Assembly (NCBI GenBank): GCA_904393855.1
Contig: CAJFNE010000020.1
Span: 1 to 16,935 of the forward strand
Direction of reading: 5' to 3'
DNA length: 16,935 nucleotides
Origin: an uncultured Oscillibacter sp.
Lineage (GTDB): Bacteria; Bacillota; Clostridia; Oscillospirales; Oscillospiraceae
The notes under the pieces: model-generated
Seen by the model: the letters and a program-made list of their open reading frames with translations, nothing else
Told to the model about the DNA's origin: nothing
The model's database searches: none
Shown here: positions 5,878 through 12,602 of the stretch, piece after piece
Layout of the letters: each line of letters starts with the position of its first letter
Position numbering within the stretch: position 1 is the stretch's first letter
Translations under genes and position numbers: made by a program

Positions 5878-8478
5878 GTGAAGATCGGACTGGTCACATT
5901 CTATCATATCCACCACTACGGGGCGGCCCTCCAGGCGGCAGCCACGGAGCGGGCGGTGGAATCCCTGGGGCATGACTGCGAGATCCTCGACTACTACGTC
6001 AATCAGGACAACGCCCTGTTCCAGCCCCCCAAGGGCCTGGGCAGCGCCGCCCATGACGCCCACACCGCCCTGCACTACCAGGCGCTGAGGGCCCGCTACG
6101 AGCGGTTCCAGCAGTTCTCCCGGGACCATCTGCGCATCTCGAGCCATCACTACGAGAGCCTGGAGGAGCTGCGGAGCGCGGACCTGCCCTATGACGTGAT
6201 CCTCGCCGGCAGCGACCAGATCTGGAATCCAAAGATCTTCCCGGACGGCCGCTTCGACCCGGTGTTCTTCGGCGCGTTTACCGACCGGCGGAAGATCGCC
6301 TACGCCCCCTCTTTCGGCATCCCCCAGATCCCGCCGGGGATGGAGGGGGAGCTGCGGGACTACCTCAGCCAATTCTCGCACCTCTCCGTGCGGGAGCGGC
6401 AGGGGCAGAAGATCGTCAAGGAGGTGGCCGGGCTGGACGTCCCGGCGGTGCTGGACCCCACGCTGCTGCTGACGGCGGAGCAGTGGGCCTCCGCCGCCTC
6501 TGACAGCTATTTCTCCACCCGGGGAGCTTTCGGCCCCCGGCTGCCGCAGCCGGCTCCCGGCGGCTATATCCTCTGCTACTGCATCAGCAAGCCTGGGGCG
6601 CTGGACCCCTATATTCAGGAGTTTGCCCGCCGGAGTCCCATGCCTATCGTGCAGCTGTGCGGCATCCGGCAGAAGGTGCACCCCAAAGCCCGCTGCGTGC
6701 TGAACGCGGGGCCGGCGGAATTTCTGGAGCTCTTTGCAAATGCCGCTTTCGTCTTTACGAACTCTTTCCACGGCACGGTGTTCGCCACCCAGTTCCAGGT
6801 GCCGTTCTTCACCGCTGTCTCCCCCAGCGAGCTGGCGGACCCGGAGAGCTCCCGGACCTTCAGCCTGCTGGGGCAGCTGGGGCTGTCCAACCGGGTGGTG
6901 GGTCAGGACGGCACCGCCGGCCTGGAGGCCCCCATTGACTGGGATACCGCGGCCAGCCGTCTGACCGAGGCCCGGAGCGCGGCTCTGGACTTCCTCCGGG
7001 CGGCCCTGAAGGACCGGCCCTATGCACCTCCCGCGGCCCAGCCCGCCTCCGCCAGCCTGCCCCGGCTGGCGGACCACGGCCGCTGCACCGGCTGCACCGC
7101 CTGCGCCAGCGGCTGCCCGGCAGACGCCATCACGATGGAGCGCAGCCGGGACGGCTTCGCCTACCCGGTGGTAAATCCGGACCTGTGCGTCCGCTGCGGC
7201 CACTGCACAGCGGTCTGTCCTCCTCTGCAGGAACGTCCGGCCCATTCCCTGCCGGCGGCCTTTGCCGCCTGGAACCGGGACGACCGGGTGCGCAAGGACT
7301 CCACCTCCGGCGGCGTCTTTACCACCCTGGCGGAGTATATCCTGGAGGGCGGCGGCGTGGTCTACGGCGCCGCCATGGACGACGGGCAGCACCTGCGGCA
7401 CATCGCCTGCTTCCGAAAGGAGGACCTGTGGCGGCTGCGGGGCGCCAAGTACGTCCAGAGCGATTTGGGGAACACCTTCCGGGAGATCCGGGACGTGCTG
7501 CGCAAGCGTCCCGTCCTCTTCTCCGGCACGCCCTGTCAAGTGGACGGGCTGTACCGCTTCCTGGGCGGCAGGCCGGACAATCTCACCACCTGCGACCTGG
7601 TGTGCCACGGCGTCCCCTCCCCCGGCGTGTGGGAGGATACGGTCCGCTCTTTGGAGACCCGCAAGGGCAAGAAGATTCAGGCGGTGCGCTTCCGCAACAA
7701 GATCACCGGCTGGAAGGACAGCCACCTGACAGTGGTCTACACCGACGGCACGGTGGACTCCGCCCCCCTCTTCGCCACAGAGTACGGCCGGGCCTTTGGC
7801 CGGGCGCTGTTCCTGCGGTCCAGCTGCCACCAGTGCGCCTATACGAACCTGAACCGCCCCGGCGATTTCACCCTGGGGGATTTCTGGGGTCTGCGGCCCG
7901 ACGAACTGGCGGAGCAGCAGATCCAGGGCGTCAGCCTGCTGCTGGTGAACACCACCCACGGCAGCTATCTCTTTGACCAGCTGGACCTGGGCCGGCGGGC
8001 CTATCCGGTGGAACGGGCCGTGGCCGGCAACCCCCGGCTGGCCTATCCCCTGGCCCCCGCGCCGGACCGGGCCGCCTTCTTCGCGGCCTATGCTCTGGAG
8101 CCTTTCGACCATGTGCGCCGGGAGTTCTGCGGCGTGCCGCCGCTTCCGGTGCGGGTGGCGGGCCGAATCCTGTCGCCAGAGGTCAAGGCCAAGCTCCGCG
8201 GAAAGCTCAAGTACGGCAAGCGCACCCCCGCCCTATTCGGGCGGGGGTGCGCTTGCGTGTCGAATTGTTTCGACACGCCGGGCAAGTTTTCAGAACTTCT
8301 GAAAACTTTGGATTTCATTGGCGCAGGACACCCTTCCTGGGTTTCCCGCGCACACCCTTCCTTCCCATTATCCGACTCCGTTGGTTTATCAATAGACTGG
8401 CGCACCCCCGCCCGAATAGGGCGGGGGTGCGCTTCTTCTTTCCGCTATTCGTTTTTCTTGGCGCTCTCTGGCGGATAG
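5878..8478 (+). CDS. Polysaccharide pyruvyl transferase-ferredoxin-FrhB-like fusion protein, extended C-terminus
   Basis: The 866-residue protein joins three modules. Residues 1-~390 are a polysaccharide pyruvyl transferase domain (MKIGLVTFYHIHHYGAALQ; GSDQIWNP at 111-118; FTNSFHGTVFATQF). Residues ~395-450 are a two-cluster ferredoxin with C403, C406, C409, C413 and C437, C440, C443, C447, enough for two [4Fe-4S] clusters. Residues ~455-770 resemble the coenzyme F420 hydrogenase/dehydrogenase beta subunit (DSTSGGVFTTLAEYIL, LFSGTPCQVDGLYRFL, GDFTLGDFWG). Such fusions occur in glycan loci of gut anaerobes, and a role in modifying a cell-surface sugar is likely but unproven. GTG 5878 has GGTGA upstream and begins the domain exactly; an in-frame GTG at 5866 is an alternative. 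After KLKYGK (residue 781) the frame enters the fold-back element at 8218 and adds about 85 non-conserved-looking residues, ending 34 nt inside the convergent gene. Confidence 0.88.
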   Translation: MKIGLVTFYHIHHYGAALQAAATERAVESLGHDCEILDYYVNQDNALFQPPKGLGSAAHDAHTALHYQALRARYERFQQFSRDHLRISSHHYESLEELRSADLPYDVILAGSDQIWNPKIFPDGRFDPVFFGAFTDRRKIAYAPSFGIPQIPPGMEGELRDYLSQFSHLSVRERQGQKIVKEVAGLDVPAVLDPTLLLTAEQWASAASDSYFSTRGAFGPRLPQPAPGGYILCYCISKPGALDPYIQEFARRSPMPIVQLCGIRQKVHPKARCVLNAGPAEFLELFANAAFVFTNSFHGTVFATQFQVPFFTAVSPSELADPESSRTFSLLGQLGLSNRVVGQDGTAGLEAPIDWDTAASRLTEARSAALDFLRAALKDRPYAPPAAQPASASLPRLADHGRCTGCTACASGCPADAITMERSRDGFAYPVVNPDLCVRCGHCTAVCPPLQERPAHSLPAAFAAWNRDDRVRKDSTSGGVFTTLAEYILEGGGVVYGAAMDDGQHLRHIACFRKEDLWRLRGAKYVQSDLGNTFREIRDVLRKRPVLFSGTPCQVDGLYRFLGGRPDNLTTCDLVCHGVPSPGVWEDTVRSLETRKGKKIQAVRFRNKITGWKDSHLTVVYTDGTVDSAPLFATEYGRAFGRALFLRSSCHQCAYTNLNRPGDFTLGDFWGLRPDELAEQQIQGVSLLLVNTTHGSYLFDQLDLGRRAYPVERAVAGNPRLAYPLAPAPDRAAFFAAYALEPFDHVRREFCGVPPLPVRVAGRILSPEVKAKLRGKLKYGKRTPALFGRGCACVSNCFDTPGKFSELLKTLDFIGAGHPSWVSRAHPSFPLSDSVGLSIDWRTPARIGRGCASSFRYSFFLALSGG
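8218..8254. repeat. Stem-loop unit 1 of the 8218-8432 element
   Basis: Perfect 16-bp arms AAGCGCACCCCCGCCC (8218-8233) and GGGCGGGGGTGCGCTT (8239-8254) flank the loop TATTC. An inverted copy lies at 8400-8432. It has no T tract on either strand, so it is not a typical terminator. It falls where the fusion protein's conserved part appears to end. Confidence 0.85.
8256..8277. repeat. Stem-loop inside the fold-back element
   Basis: CGTGTCGAA (8256-8264) and TTCGACACG (8269-8277) are perfect 9-bp arms with the loop TTGT. It follows unit 1 directly and lies within the open frame of the fusion gene. Confidence 0.8.
8284..8308. repeat. Near-perfect 25-bp palindrome inside the fold-back element
   Basis: AAGTTTTCAGAA (8284-8295), one C, then TTCTGAAAACTT (8297-8308). 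The arms are perfect 12-mers and AT-rich compared with the surroundings. It looks more like a protein-binding or recombination site than a folded RNA, because the spacer is only one base. Confidence 0.8.
8400..8432. repeat. Stem-loop unit 2 (inverted copy of unit 1); possible terminator
   Basis: Perfect 14-bp arms GCGCACCCCCGCCC (8400-8413) and GGGCGGGGGTGCGC (8419-8432) flank the loop GAATA. The loop is the exact reverse complement of unit 1's TATTC, so the two units are inverted copies about 180 bp apart, not simply two similar palindromes. On the plus strand it is followed by the pyrimidine tract TTCTTCTTTCC, so it could stop transcripts of the fusion operon. It lies 12 nt beyond the stop of the DUF1576 gene on the other strand. 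Confidence 0.8.
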
Positions 8479-9914
8479 ACCGCGTCCGGGGGAGAGATAT
8501 CGTCCATGGTGACGATGTCCTCATCGTCCGGCATATCGCCGTGAGGCCCGACCTTTTCATCCACCCGCCGGAAACTGCTGTTCCGATTTTGGGTCCGCCA
8601 GCGGGAGACATCCAGCGTTCCGCTCCCCGAGAAGAGGTCGTAGTAGCTGGCATCCCGCAGCTTGGGCTGCCGATGGCGGACAATGGCCGTGATCGTGGGG
8701 TAGAGCACGATGGCGATCAGTCCGCCGGAGAAGCCGTTGTTGTAGAGGTTCAGCCCCGCCACCGGGCCGCCGGTCTGCAGCACCAGGGCGGAGTGGATGA
8801 AGCCCGCCAGCACGCCGTAGGGCCAGCCGAAATGGCCGGCGATAGGCGCCAGCGTGGTGCCAAAGAGCCCCGCCAGCTGCAGCGTGGGATAATCCGGCTG
8901 ATAGTGCATCCCATAGGCGCCCAGATAAACTCCGGCCATCACCGGCAGGATATTCAGCGCGTGCTTGCCGAAGCCTCCGAACCCCATGATGGTGAAGATG
9001 CCGCCCAGGGTTGGGCCGTTCAGGTCCCCGCCCACCAGGAAAATATAGGCCATGCCGATGAGGCCGTTGACGCCCATGTTCACCAGGGTGGGCCCGGCGC
9101 CGAACATCCGCAGGTAGTCGCTGGGGGCCCGGCCGGTAGTGGACAGCAGCCGGCAGTAGCCGGCCCACACGGCCCAGGTGGGCAGGCCCGCGAAGAAGAA
9201 CCCGGCCAGGATGAGCCCCAAGCATACGATCCCCAGCACGATGGCGAAAGTCACGTTGTAATCTGTCGCCCAGTACAGCACGGAGTCCGGACTGTCGCCG
9301 AACGCCGTCAAAACCGGCACGATCATCATGGCCAGCATGCCGCAGGCGAATCCCATGTTATACAGGTTCAGCCCGTTCTGGATTTTATATGTATAGGTGG
9401 ACAGCGGCGGCAGAATGAACCCCACCAGCACGCCCACCAGCAGCCCCAAGGGCAAGCTGGCATTGACGCTGCCTAGGGCCATATAGCTCACCAGCGGGGA
9501 GAGAGAGGTGGCCAGCAGCGCAATGCCCGCGTATTTGCCGAAAGGCTCCCTCTGGTACTTCGCATACAGCCAGGTGCCCAGGAGAATGGGCCAGATATTG
9601 AACAGGTTTTTTCCGAACATAGAAAAGCCGGTCATCAGGCCGATCTCCGCCAGCGTGAAGCCGTTGAAGGAGTCCTTGGACAATTTGACGATCAAAATGG
9701 AGACGATGGTCACCAGGCCTGAATTCACCAGCGCGGCGCCCACGCCGGCAATATAGACGTAATCTGTAATCAGCAGATCCTGCATGGAGACGATCCGGTA
9801 CAGCCCCGGCAGGATGTCCCGGGGGTCATCCAGAAGCAGACCCAGCAATATCAGCGTGATGGAAACCGCGATGGTTCCGTGAAAAATTTTATCATACCGA
9901 TTCTTCAATCGCAT
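8445..9914 (-). CDS. DUF1576-type multi-pass membrane protein with internal repeat
   Basis: This 489-residue integral membrane protein has about 11-12 hydrophobic segments over its first ~420 residues and a hydrophilic C-terminal tail (from about HRQPKLRDASYY) that ends with an acidic stretch (MPDDEDIVTMDD). GLNLYNMGFACG in the middle recurs as GLNLYNNGFSGG near the end, and FSMFGKNLFNIWPILLGTWLYAK recurs as MGFGGFGKHALNILPVMAGVYLGA. The protein is therefore two related halves, the layout of DUF1576 proteins and of many transporters. A substrate is not known. ATG 9914 is chosen from the family-like MRLKNRYDKIFHG start, although AGGGGGA lies only a base or two away; a TTG at 9908 would have better spacing. 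An open frame extends upstream but crosses the promoter. It is transcribed from 9975-10003. Confidence 0.85.
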   Translation of the reverse strand: MRLKNRYDKIFHGTIAVSITLILLGLLLDDPRDILPGLYRIVSMQDLLITDYVYIAGVGAALVNSGLVTIVSILIVKLSKDSFNGFTLAEIGLMTGFSMFGKNLFNIWPILLGTWLYAKYQREPFGKYAGIALLATSLSPLVSYMALGSVNASLPLGLLVGVLVGFILPPLSTYTYKIQNGLNLYNMGFACGMLAMMIVPVLTAFGDSPDSVLYWATDYNVTFAIVLGIVCLGLILAGFFFAGLPTWAVWAGYCRLLSTTGRAPSDYLRMFGAGPTLVNMGVNGLIGMAYIFLVGGDLNGPTLGGIFTIMGFGGFGKHALNILPVMAGVYLGAYGMHYQPDYPTLQLAGLFGTTLAPIAGHFGWPYGVLAGFIHSALVLQTGGPVAGLNLYNNGFSGGLIAIVLYPTITAIVRHRQPKLRDASYYDLFSGSGTLDVSRWRTQNRNSSFRRVDEKVGPHGDMPDDEDIVTMDDISPPDAVYPPESAKKNE

Positions 9915-9974
9915 TCCCCCTGGCGCAGATTTTATGGCGGTGGTTTTCAGCCGGCTTTCCTTGTATTGATATAT

Positions 9975-10003
9975 ATTATAAGATATTCGTATAGTTCCGG
10001 CAA
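9975..10003 (-). promoter_or_regulatory. Sigma-A-type promoter for the DUF1576 gene
   Basis: Minus strand TTGCCG (10003-9998) and a consensus TATAAT (9980-9975) are 17 bp apart in a clearly AT-rich stretch (about 9960-9995). The leader is about 55 nt. It is divergent from the trmO promoter 29 bp away. Confidence 0.85.
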
Positions 10004-10031
10004 GAGGAAATTTCAACATCGTGCGAAAGGC

Positions 10032-10060
10032 TTGTCCATCAGCATGCGGCTGGGTATAAT
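10032..10060 (+). promoter_or_regulatory. Sigma-A-type promoter for trmO
   Basis: TTGTCC (10032-10037) and a consensus TATAAT (10055-10060) are 17 bp apart. Transcription would start about 15 nt before the start codon at 10083, giving a very short leader that just contains the GAGGTG ribosome site (10071-10076). Confidence 0.82.
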
Positions 10061-10082
10061 GAATAAGTATGAGGTGATGAAA

Positions 10083-10754
10083 ATGACATTCTCTCTGCGG
10101 GCAATTGCCCACATGCGCAGCGACTTTCCCGCCAAGTTCGGCGTCCCCCGGCAGAGCGGGCTGGTGCCGGAGCTGAAGTCCACCGTGGTGTTCACGCCGG
10201 AGTTCCGCAACCCCGATACGCTGCGGGGACTGGAGGGGTTCTCCCATTTGTGGCTGATCTGGCTGTTTGACCGCTCTGTCCGGGCAGAGTGGTCTCCCAC
10301 CGTGCGCCCGCCCAGGCTGGGCGGCAACCAGCGTTTAGGGGTCTTTGCCACCCGTTCCCCTTTCCGGCCCAACCCCATCGGCCTATCCTGCGTGGAGCTG
10401 GCGGGCATCGAAACCACCGGGGAGGGGCCGGTGCTGCATGTCCGGGGCGCGGACCTGGTGGACGGAACCCCGATCCTGGACATCAAGCCCTACATCCCCT
10501 ATGCCGACAGCCGCCCGGACGCCCGGTCCGGGTTTGCCCCCGGCCCCTCCGAGACGCTGGAGGTGGAGATCCCGCCGGCGCTGCTGGAGCGGGTCCCCCC
10601 GTCCCAGCGGGAGGCCCTGCGGGGGATCCTGGCCCAGGACCCCCGGCCCCATTATCAGGACGATCCGGAGCGGGTGTATGGGTTCGGCTTTGCCGGCATG
10701 GAAGTAAAGTTTATGGTCGCCCAGGGGCGGGTGGTGGTTTTGGACGTGGGGTGA
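10083..10754 (+). CDS. trmO: TrmO/TsaA-family tRNA (t6A37) N6-methyltransferase
   Basis: The 223-residue protein matches the TrmO (YaeB, TsaA/VirR) family, which uses S-adenosylmethionine to methylate N6-threonylcarbamoyladenosine at position 37 of some tRNAs. Family motifs are visible: EGFSHLWLIWLFD (51-63), the S-P-F-RPNPIGLS motif (92-102) and DGTPILDIKPYIPYAD (127-142). The C-terminal ~70 residues (after EIPPALLERVP) form the usual small extra domain ending in YGFGFAGMEVKFMV. ATG 10083 has GAGGTG 6 bases upstream; ATG 10077 touches that site directly and is less likely. It is a single-gene transcript from 10032-10060 and ends at a hairpin (10761-10818) shared with the convergent carbamate kinase. 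Confidence 0.92.
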   Translation: MTFSLRAIAHMRSDFPAKFGVPRQSGLVPELKSTVVFTPEFRNPDTLRGLEGFSHLWLIWLFDRSVRAEWSPTVRPPRLGGNQRLGVFATRSPFRPNPIGLSCVELAGIETTGEGPVLHVRGADLVDGTPILDIKPYIPYADSRPDARSGFAPGPSETLEVEIPPALLERVPPSQREALRGILAQDPRPHYQDDPERVYGFGFAGMEVKFMVAQGRVVVLDVG

Positions 10755-10760
10755 AAGTGC

Positions 10761-10818
10761 GTCCGATGGGGCAAGGGCAACAGCCATGATGATGGCTGTT
10801 GCCCCCGTCCCGTCGGAC
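10761..10818. terminator. Nested stem-loop between convergent trmO and carbamate kinase
   Basis: The inner 13-bp perfect stem GGGCAACAGCCAT (10775-10787) / ATGGCTGTTGCCC (10792-10804) has a GATG loop. An outer stem GTCCGA (10761-10766) / TCGGAC (10813-10818) encloses it. No T tract follows on either strand. It probably acts as a bidirectional terminator or transcript-end stabiliser for both genes. Confidence 0.65.
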
Positions 10819-10838
10819 CCCCCCATTCCCCATATGAT

Positions 10839-11783
10839 CTATGCAAACACCACCGTCGTCCCGGTCTTCCCCTCCAGGGCCTCCACGCACTTATCCAGGC
10901 TGGTGATGACCGCCCGCTTGTGGGGATTGGTCCGGACAAACTTCATGGCCGCCTGGACCTTGGGCAGCATGCTCCCCACGCCGAACTGCCCCTCCGCCGC
11001 GTACCGGGCGGCCTCCGCCAGGCTCAGGCGGTCCAGGTCCCGCTGCTCGGGCTTGCCGAAGTTCACGGCCACCTTCTCCACCTCCGTCAGGATCAGCAGC
11101 ACGTCGGCATCCACCTCCTCTGCCAGCAGCTCCGCGGCGAAGTCCTTGTCGATGACCGCCGCCACCCCCTCCAGGGTGCCGTCGGGGTTCTCCACCACGG
11201 GGATGCCCCCGCCGCCGCAGGTGATGACGATGGCGTGGTCCCACAAAAGGCGCACGGCGTTGATCTCCACGATCCGCCGGGGCAGGGGCGAAGCCACCAC
11301 CCTCCGCCAGCCGCGGCCCGCGTCCTCCCGCAGGATATAGCCTTTCTCTTTCTCCAGCTGCCGGGCCTCCTCCTGAGTGTAGAAGCCGCCGATGGGCTTG
11401 GTGGGGTTCTGGAAGGCGGGGTCGTTCCGGTCCACGATCACCTGGGTGGTCAGGGATACCACCGGGTAGTTCCGGTTCCGCGCCGCCAGGGCGTACCGGA
11501 GGGCCTGCTGGATGTGGTAGCCGATATACCCCTGGCTCATGGCGCCGCAGACGTCGAAGGGCATGGGCGGCACCACGTCCCGAGCCGTCTCGCTGGCCAG
11601 CAGGATCCGGCCCACCTGGGGCCCGTTGCCGTGGACGATGGCCATTTCATAGCCCCGGCGACTGATCTCCGCGATGCGGCGGGCGGTCTCCCGCACCACC
11701 TCCAGCTGGGCCTCGGCAGTGGGGGCGGAGTCTTTGGACTGGAGGGCGTTGCCCCCCAGAGCGATCACAAGTCTTTCCGGCAT
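10839..11783 (-). CDS. arcC: Carbamate kinase
   Basis: The 314-residue protein is of normal length for carbamate kinase, which makes ATP from ADP and carbamoyl phosphate (giving ammonia and CO2) at the end of arginine, agmatine or purine-derived ureide breakdown. Family motifs are clear: VIALGGNALQ (6-15), AIVHGNGPQVG, MSQGYIGYHIQQ, VVASPLPRRIVE, VITCGGGGIPVV, AVIDKDFAAELLA and GVGSMLPKVQAA. ATG 11783 has AGAGAGGA 9 bases upstream. No ornithine carbamoyltransferase, arginine deiminase or related gene is next to it, so the source of carbamoyl phosphate is not shown here. Minus-strand sequence TAAAAT (11857-11852) is a possible -10 box, but I see no good -35, so the promoter is uncertain. Confidence 0.95.
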   Translation of the reverse strand: MPERLVIALGGNALQSKDSAPTAEAQLEVVRETARRIAEISRRGYEMAIVHGNGPQVGRILLASETARDVVPPMPFDVCGAMSQGYIGYHIQQALRYALAARNRNYPVVSLTTQVIVDRNDPAFQNPTKPIGGFYTQEEARQLEKEKGYILREDAGRGWRRVVASPLPRRIVEINAVRLLWDHAIVITCGGGGIPVVENPDGTLEGVAAVIDKDFAAELLAEEVDADVLLILTEVEKVAVNFGKPEQRDLDRLSLAEAARYAAEGQFGVGSMLPKVQAAMKFVRTNPHKRAVITSLDKCVEALEGKTGTTVVFA

Positions 11784-11932
11784 GTAAATCCATCCTCTCT
11801 CATGGGCCGCCAGGCGGCCGTTGTTTGGATGCAGTTTGCGCGGGGAAACCGATTTTATGCACCCGTCGGAGCGCGGAGCTCCGTGTCCCCTCCCGCGGCG
11901 CTGAAAATCTTGCAAATTCTGCGAAAAAGGCC

Positions 11933-11961
11933 TTGCACTCTCACAGGAAGTGTGGTATATT
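11933..11961 (+). promoter_or_regulatory. Extended -10 promoter for the rimP-nusA-infB operon
   Basis: TTGCAC (11933-11938) and TATATT (11956-11961) are 17 bp apart, and TGG just before the -10 gives an extended -10 (TGn). It lies about 110 nt upstream of rimP and should drive the whole operon. Confidence 0.82.
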
Positions 11962-11987
11962 GCATATGTTGGAACGGTAAGGTATGG

Positions 11988-12017
11988 AGTGGGCCCGGTG
12001 GTCCGCTCTTTCTTATT
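11988..12017 (+). promoter_or_regulatory. Leader hairpin with pyrimidine tract upstream of rimP (possible attenuator)
   Basis: AGTGGGCC (11988-11995), loop CGGT, GGTCCGCT (12000-12007) form an 8-bp stem with one G-T pair, followed by CTTTCTTATT. It lies in the 5' leader (about 11968-12073) and resembles a weak intrinsic terminator. Attenuation in the leader, with NusA feedback, is known for the E. coli nusA operon; applying it here is inference. Confidence 0.5.
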
Positions 12018-12073
12018 GGCATTTTCCCATTCTTAAAATTTGTAAATTCTGTCAAACCGTGGAGGTTGCTTGC

Positions 12074-12535
12074 GTGAAAAAGATTACGGAACTCACCGCC
12101 GAGCTGGCGGCGCCCGCCATCGCGGAGCAGGGCTGCACCCTCTGGGACGTGGAGTACGTCAAGGAGGCGGGCACCTGGTATCTGCGGGTCCTGCTGGACA
12201 AGGAGGGCGGCGTGGATATTCTGGACTGCGAGGCCGTCTCCCGGAAGCTGTCGGACCTGCTGGACGAGGTGGACCCCATTGAGGGCAGCTACACCCTGGA
12301 GGTGGGCTCCGCCGGGGCCGAGCGGGCCCTGAAGCGGCCCGGCGACTTCCAGCGCTACCTGGGCAGCCCCGTGCTGGTGAAGCTCTATCGGTCCATCGAC
12401 GGCCGCAAGGAGATCCCCGGCACCCTCTCCGCCTACGACGAGGCCAGCGGCGACATCACAGTCAGCGCCGGCGGCACGGAGCAGACGTTTTCCAAAAAGG
12501 ATGTGGCCCTGGTCCGGCTGCGGGTGGAATTCTGA
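12074..12535 (+). CDS. rimP: Ribosome maturation factor RimP
   Basis: This 153-residue protein is RimP (YlxS / DUF150), needed for 30S subunit maturation. Typical features are the N-terminal domain with GCTLWDVEYVKEAGTWYLRVLLDKEGGV, the conserved CEAVSRKLSDLLDEVDPI, and YTLEVGSAGAERALKRPGDFQRYLG, which has GSAG where many homologues have SSPG. A small SH3-like C-terminal domain ends in FSKKDVALVRLRVEF. The start is GTG 12074 with a strong GGAGGT 7 bases upstream; the longer open frame from ATG 11984 would include leader and hairpin sequence and is rejected. It is the first gene of the operon; nusA begins 67 nt after its stop. Confidence 0.94.
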   Translation: MKKITELTAELAAPAIAEQGCTLWDVEYVKEAGTWYLRVLLDKEGGVDILDCEAVSRKLSDLLDEVDPIEGSYTLEVGSAGAERALKRPGDFQRYLGSPVLVKLYRSIDGRKEIPGTLSAYDEASGDITVSAGGTEQTFSKKDVALVRLRVEF

Positions 12536-12602
12536 CAGCCGGTACGGCCTCCGCATCAAGCAGAACATAAGAATTTAATTGATATCTAAGGAGAGTCAAC
12601 CG

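Noticed and set aside
5755..8112. 785-codon minus-strand open frame opposite the pyruvyl-transferase fusion
   Set aside because: The plus-strand protein has clear motifs and cysteine clusters. The antisense frame shows only low-complexity Gly/Ala/Gln/Arg sequence and no ribosome site.
8218..8432. CRISPR array
   Set aside because: The two repeat units are inverted, not direct, and only two copies exist; there are no regular spacers or cas genes.
9915..10247. Extended upstream start for the DUF1576 gene
   Set aside because: The longer frame crosses the promoter at 9975-10003 and the opposing trmO start. The family-like N-terminus begins at 9914.
11784..12073. Small gene or riboswitch in the gap before rimP
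   Set aside because: Only the promoter and one leader hairpin stand out; I see no coding frame with a ribosome site and no known riboswitch core.
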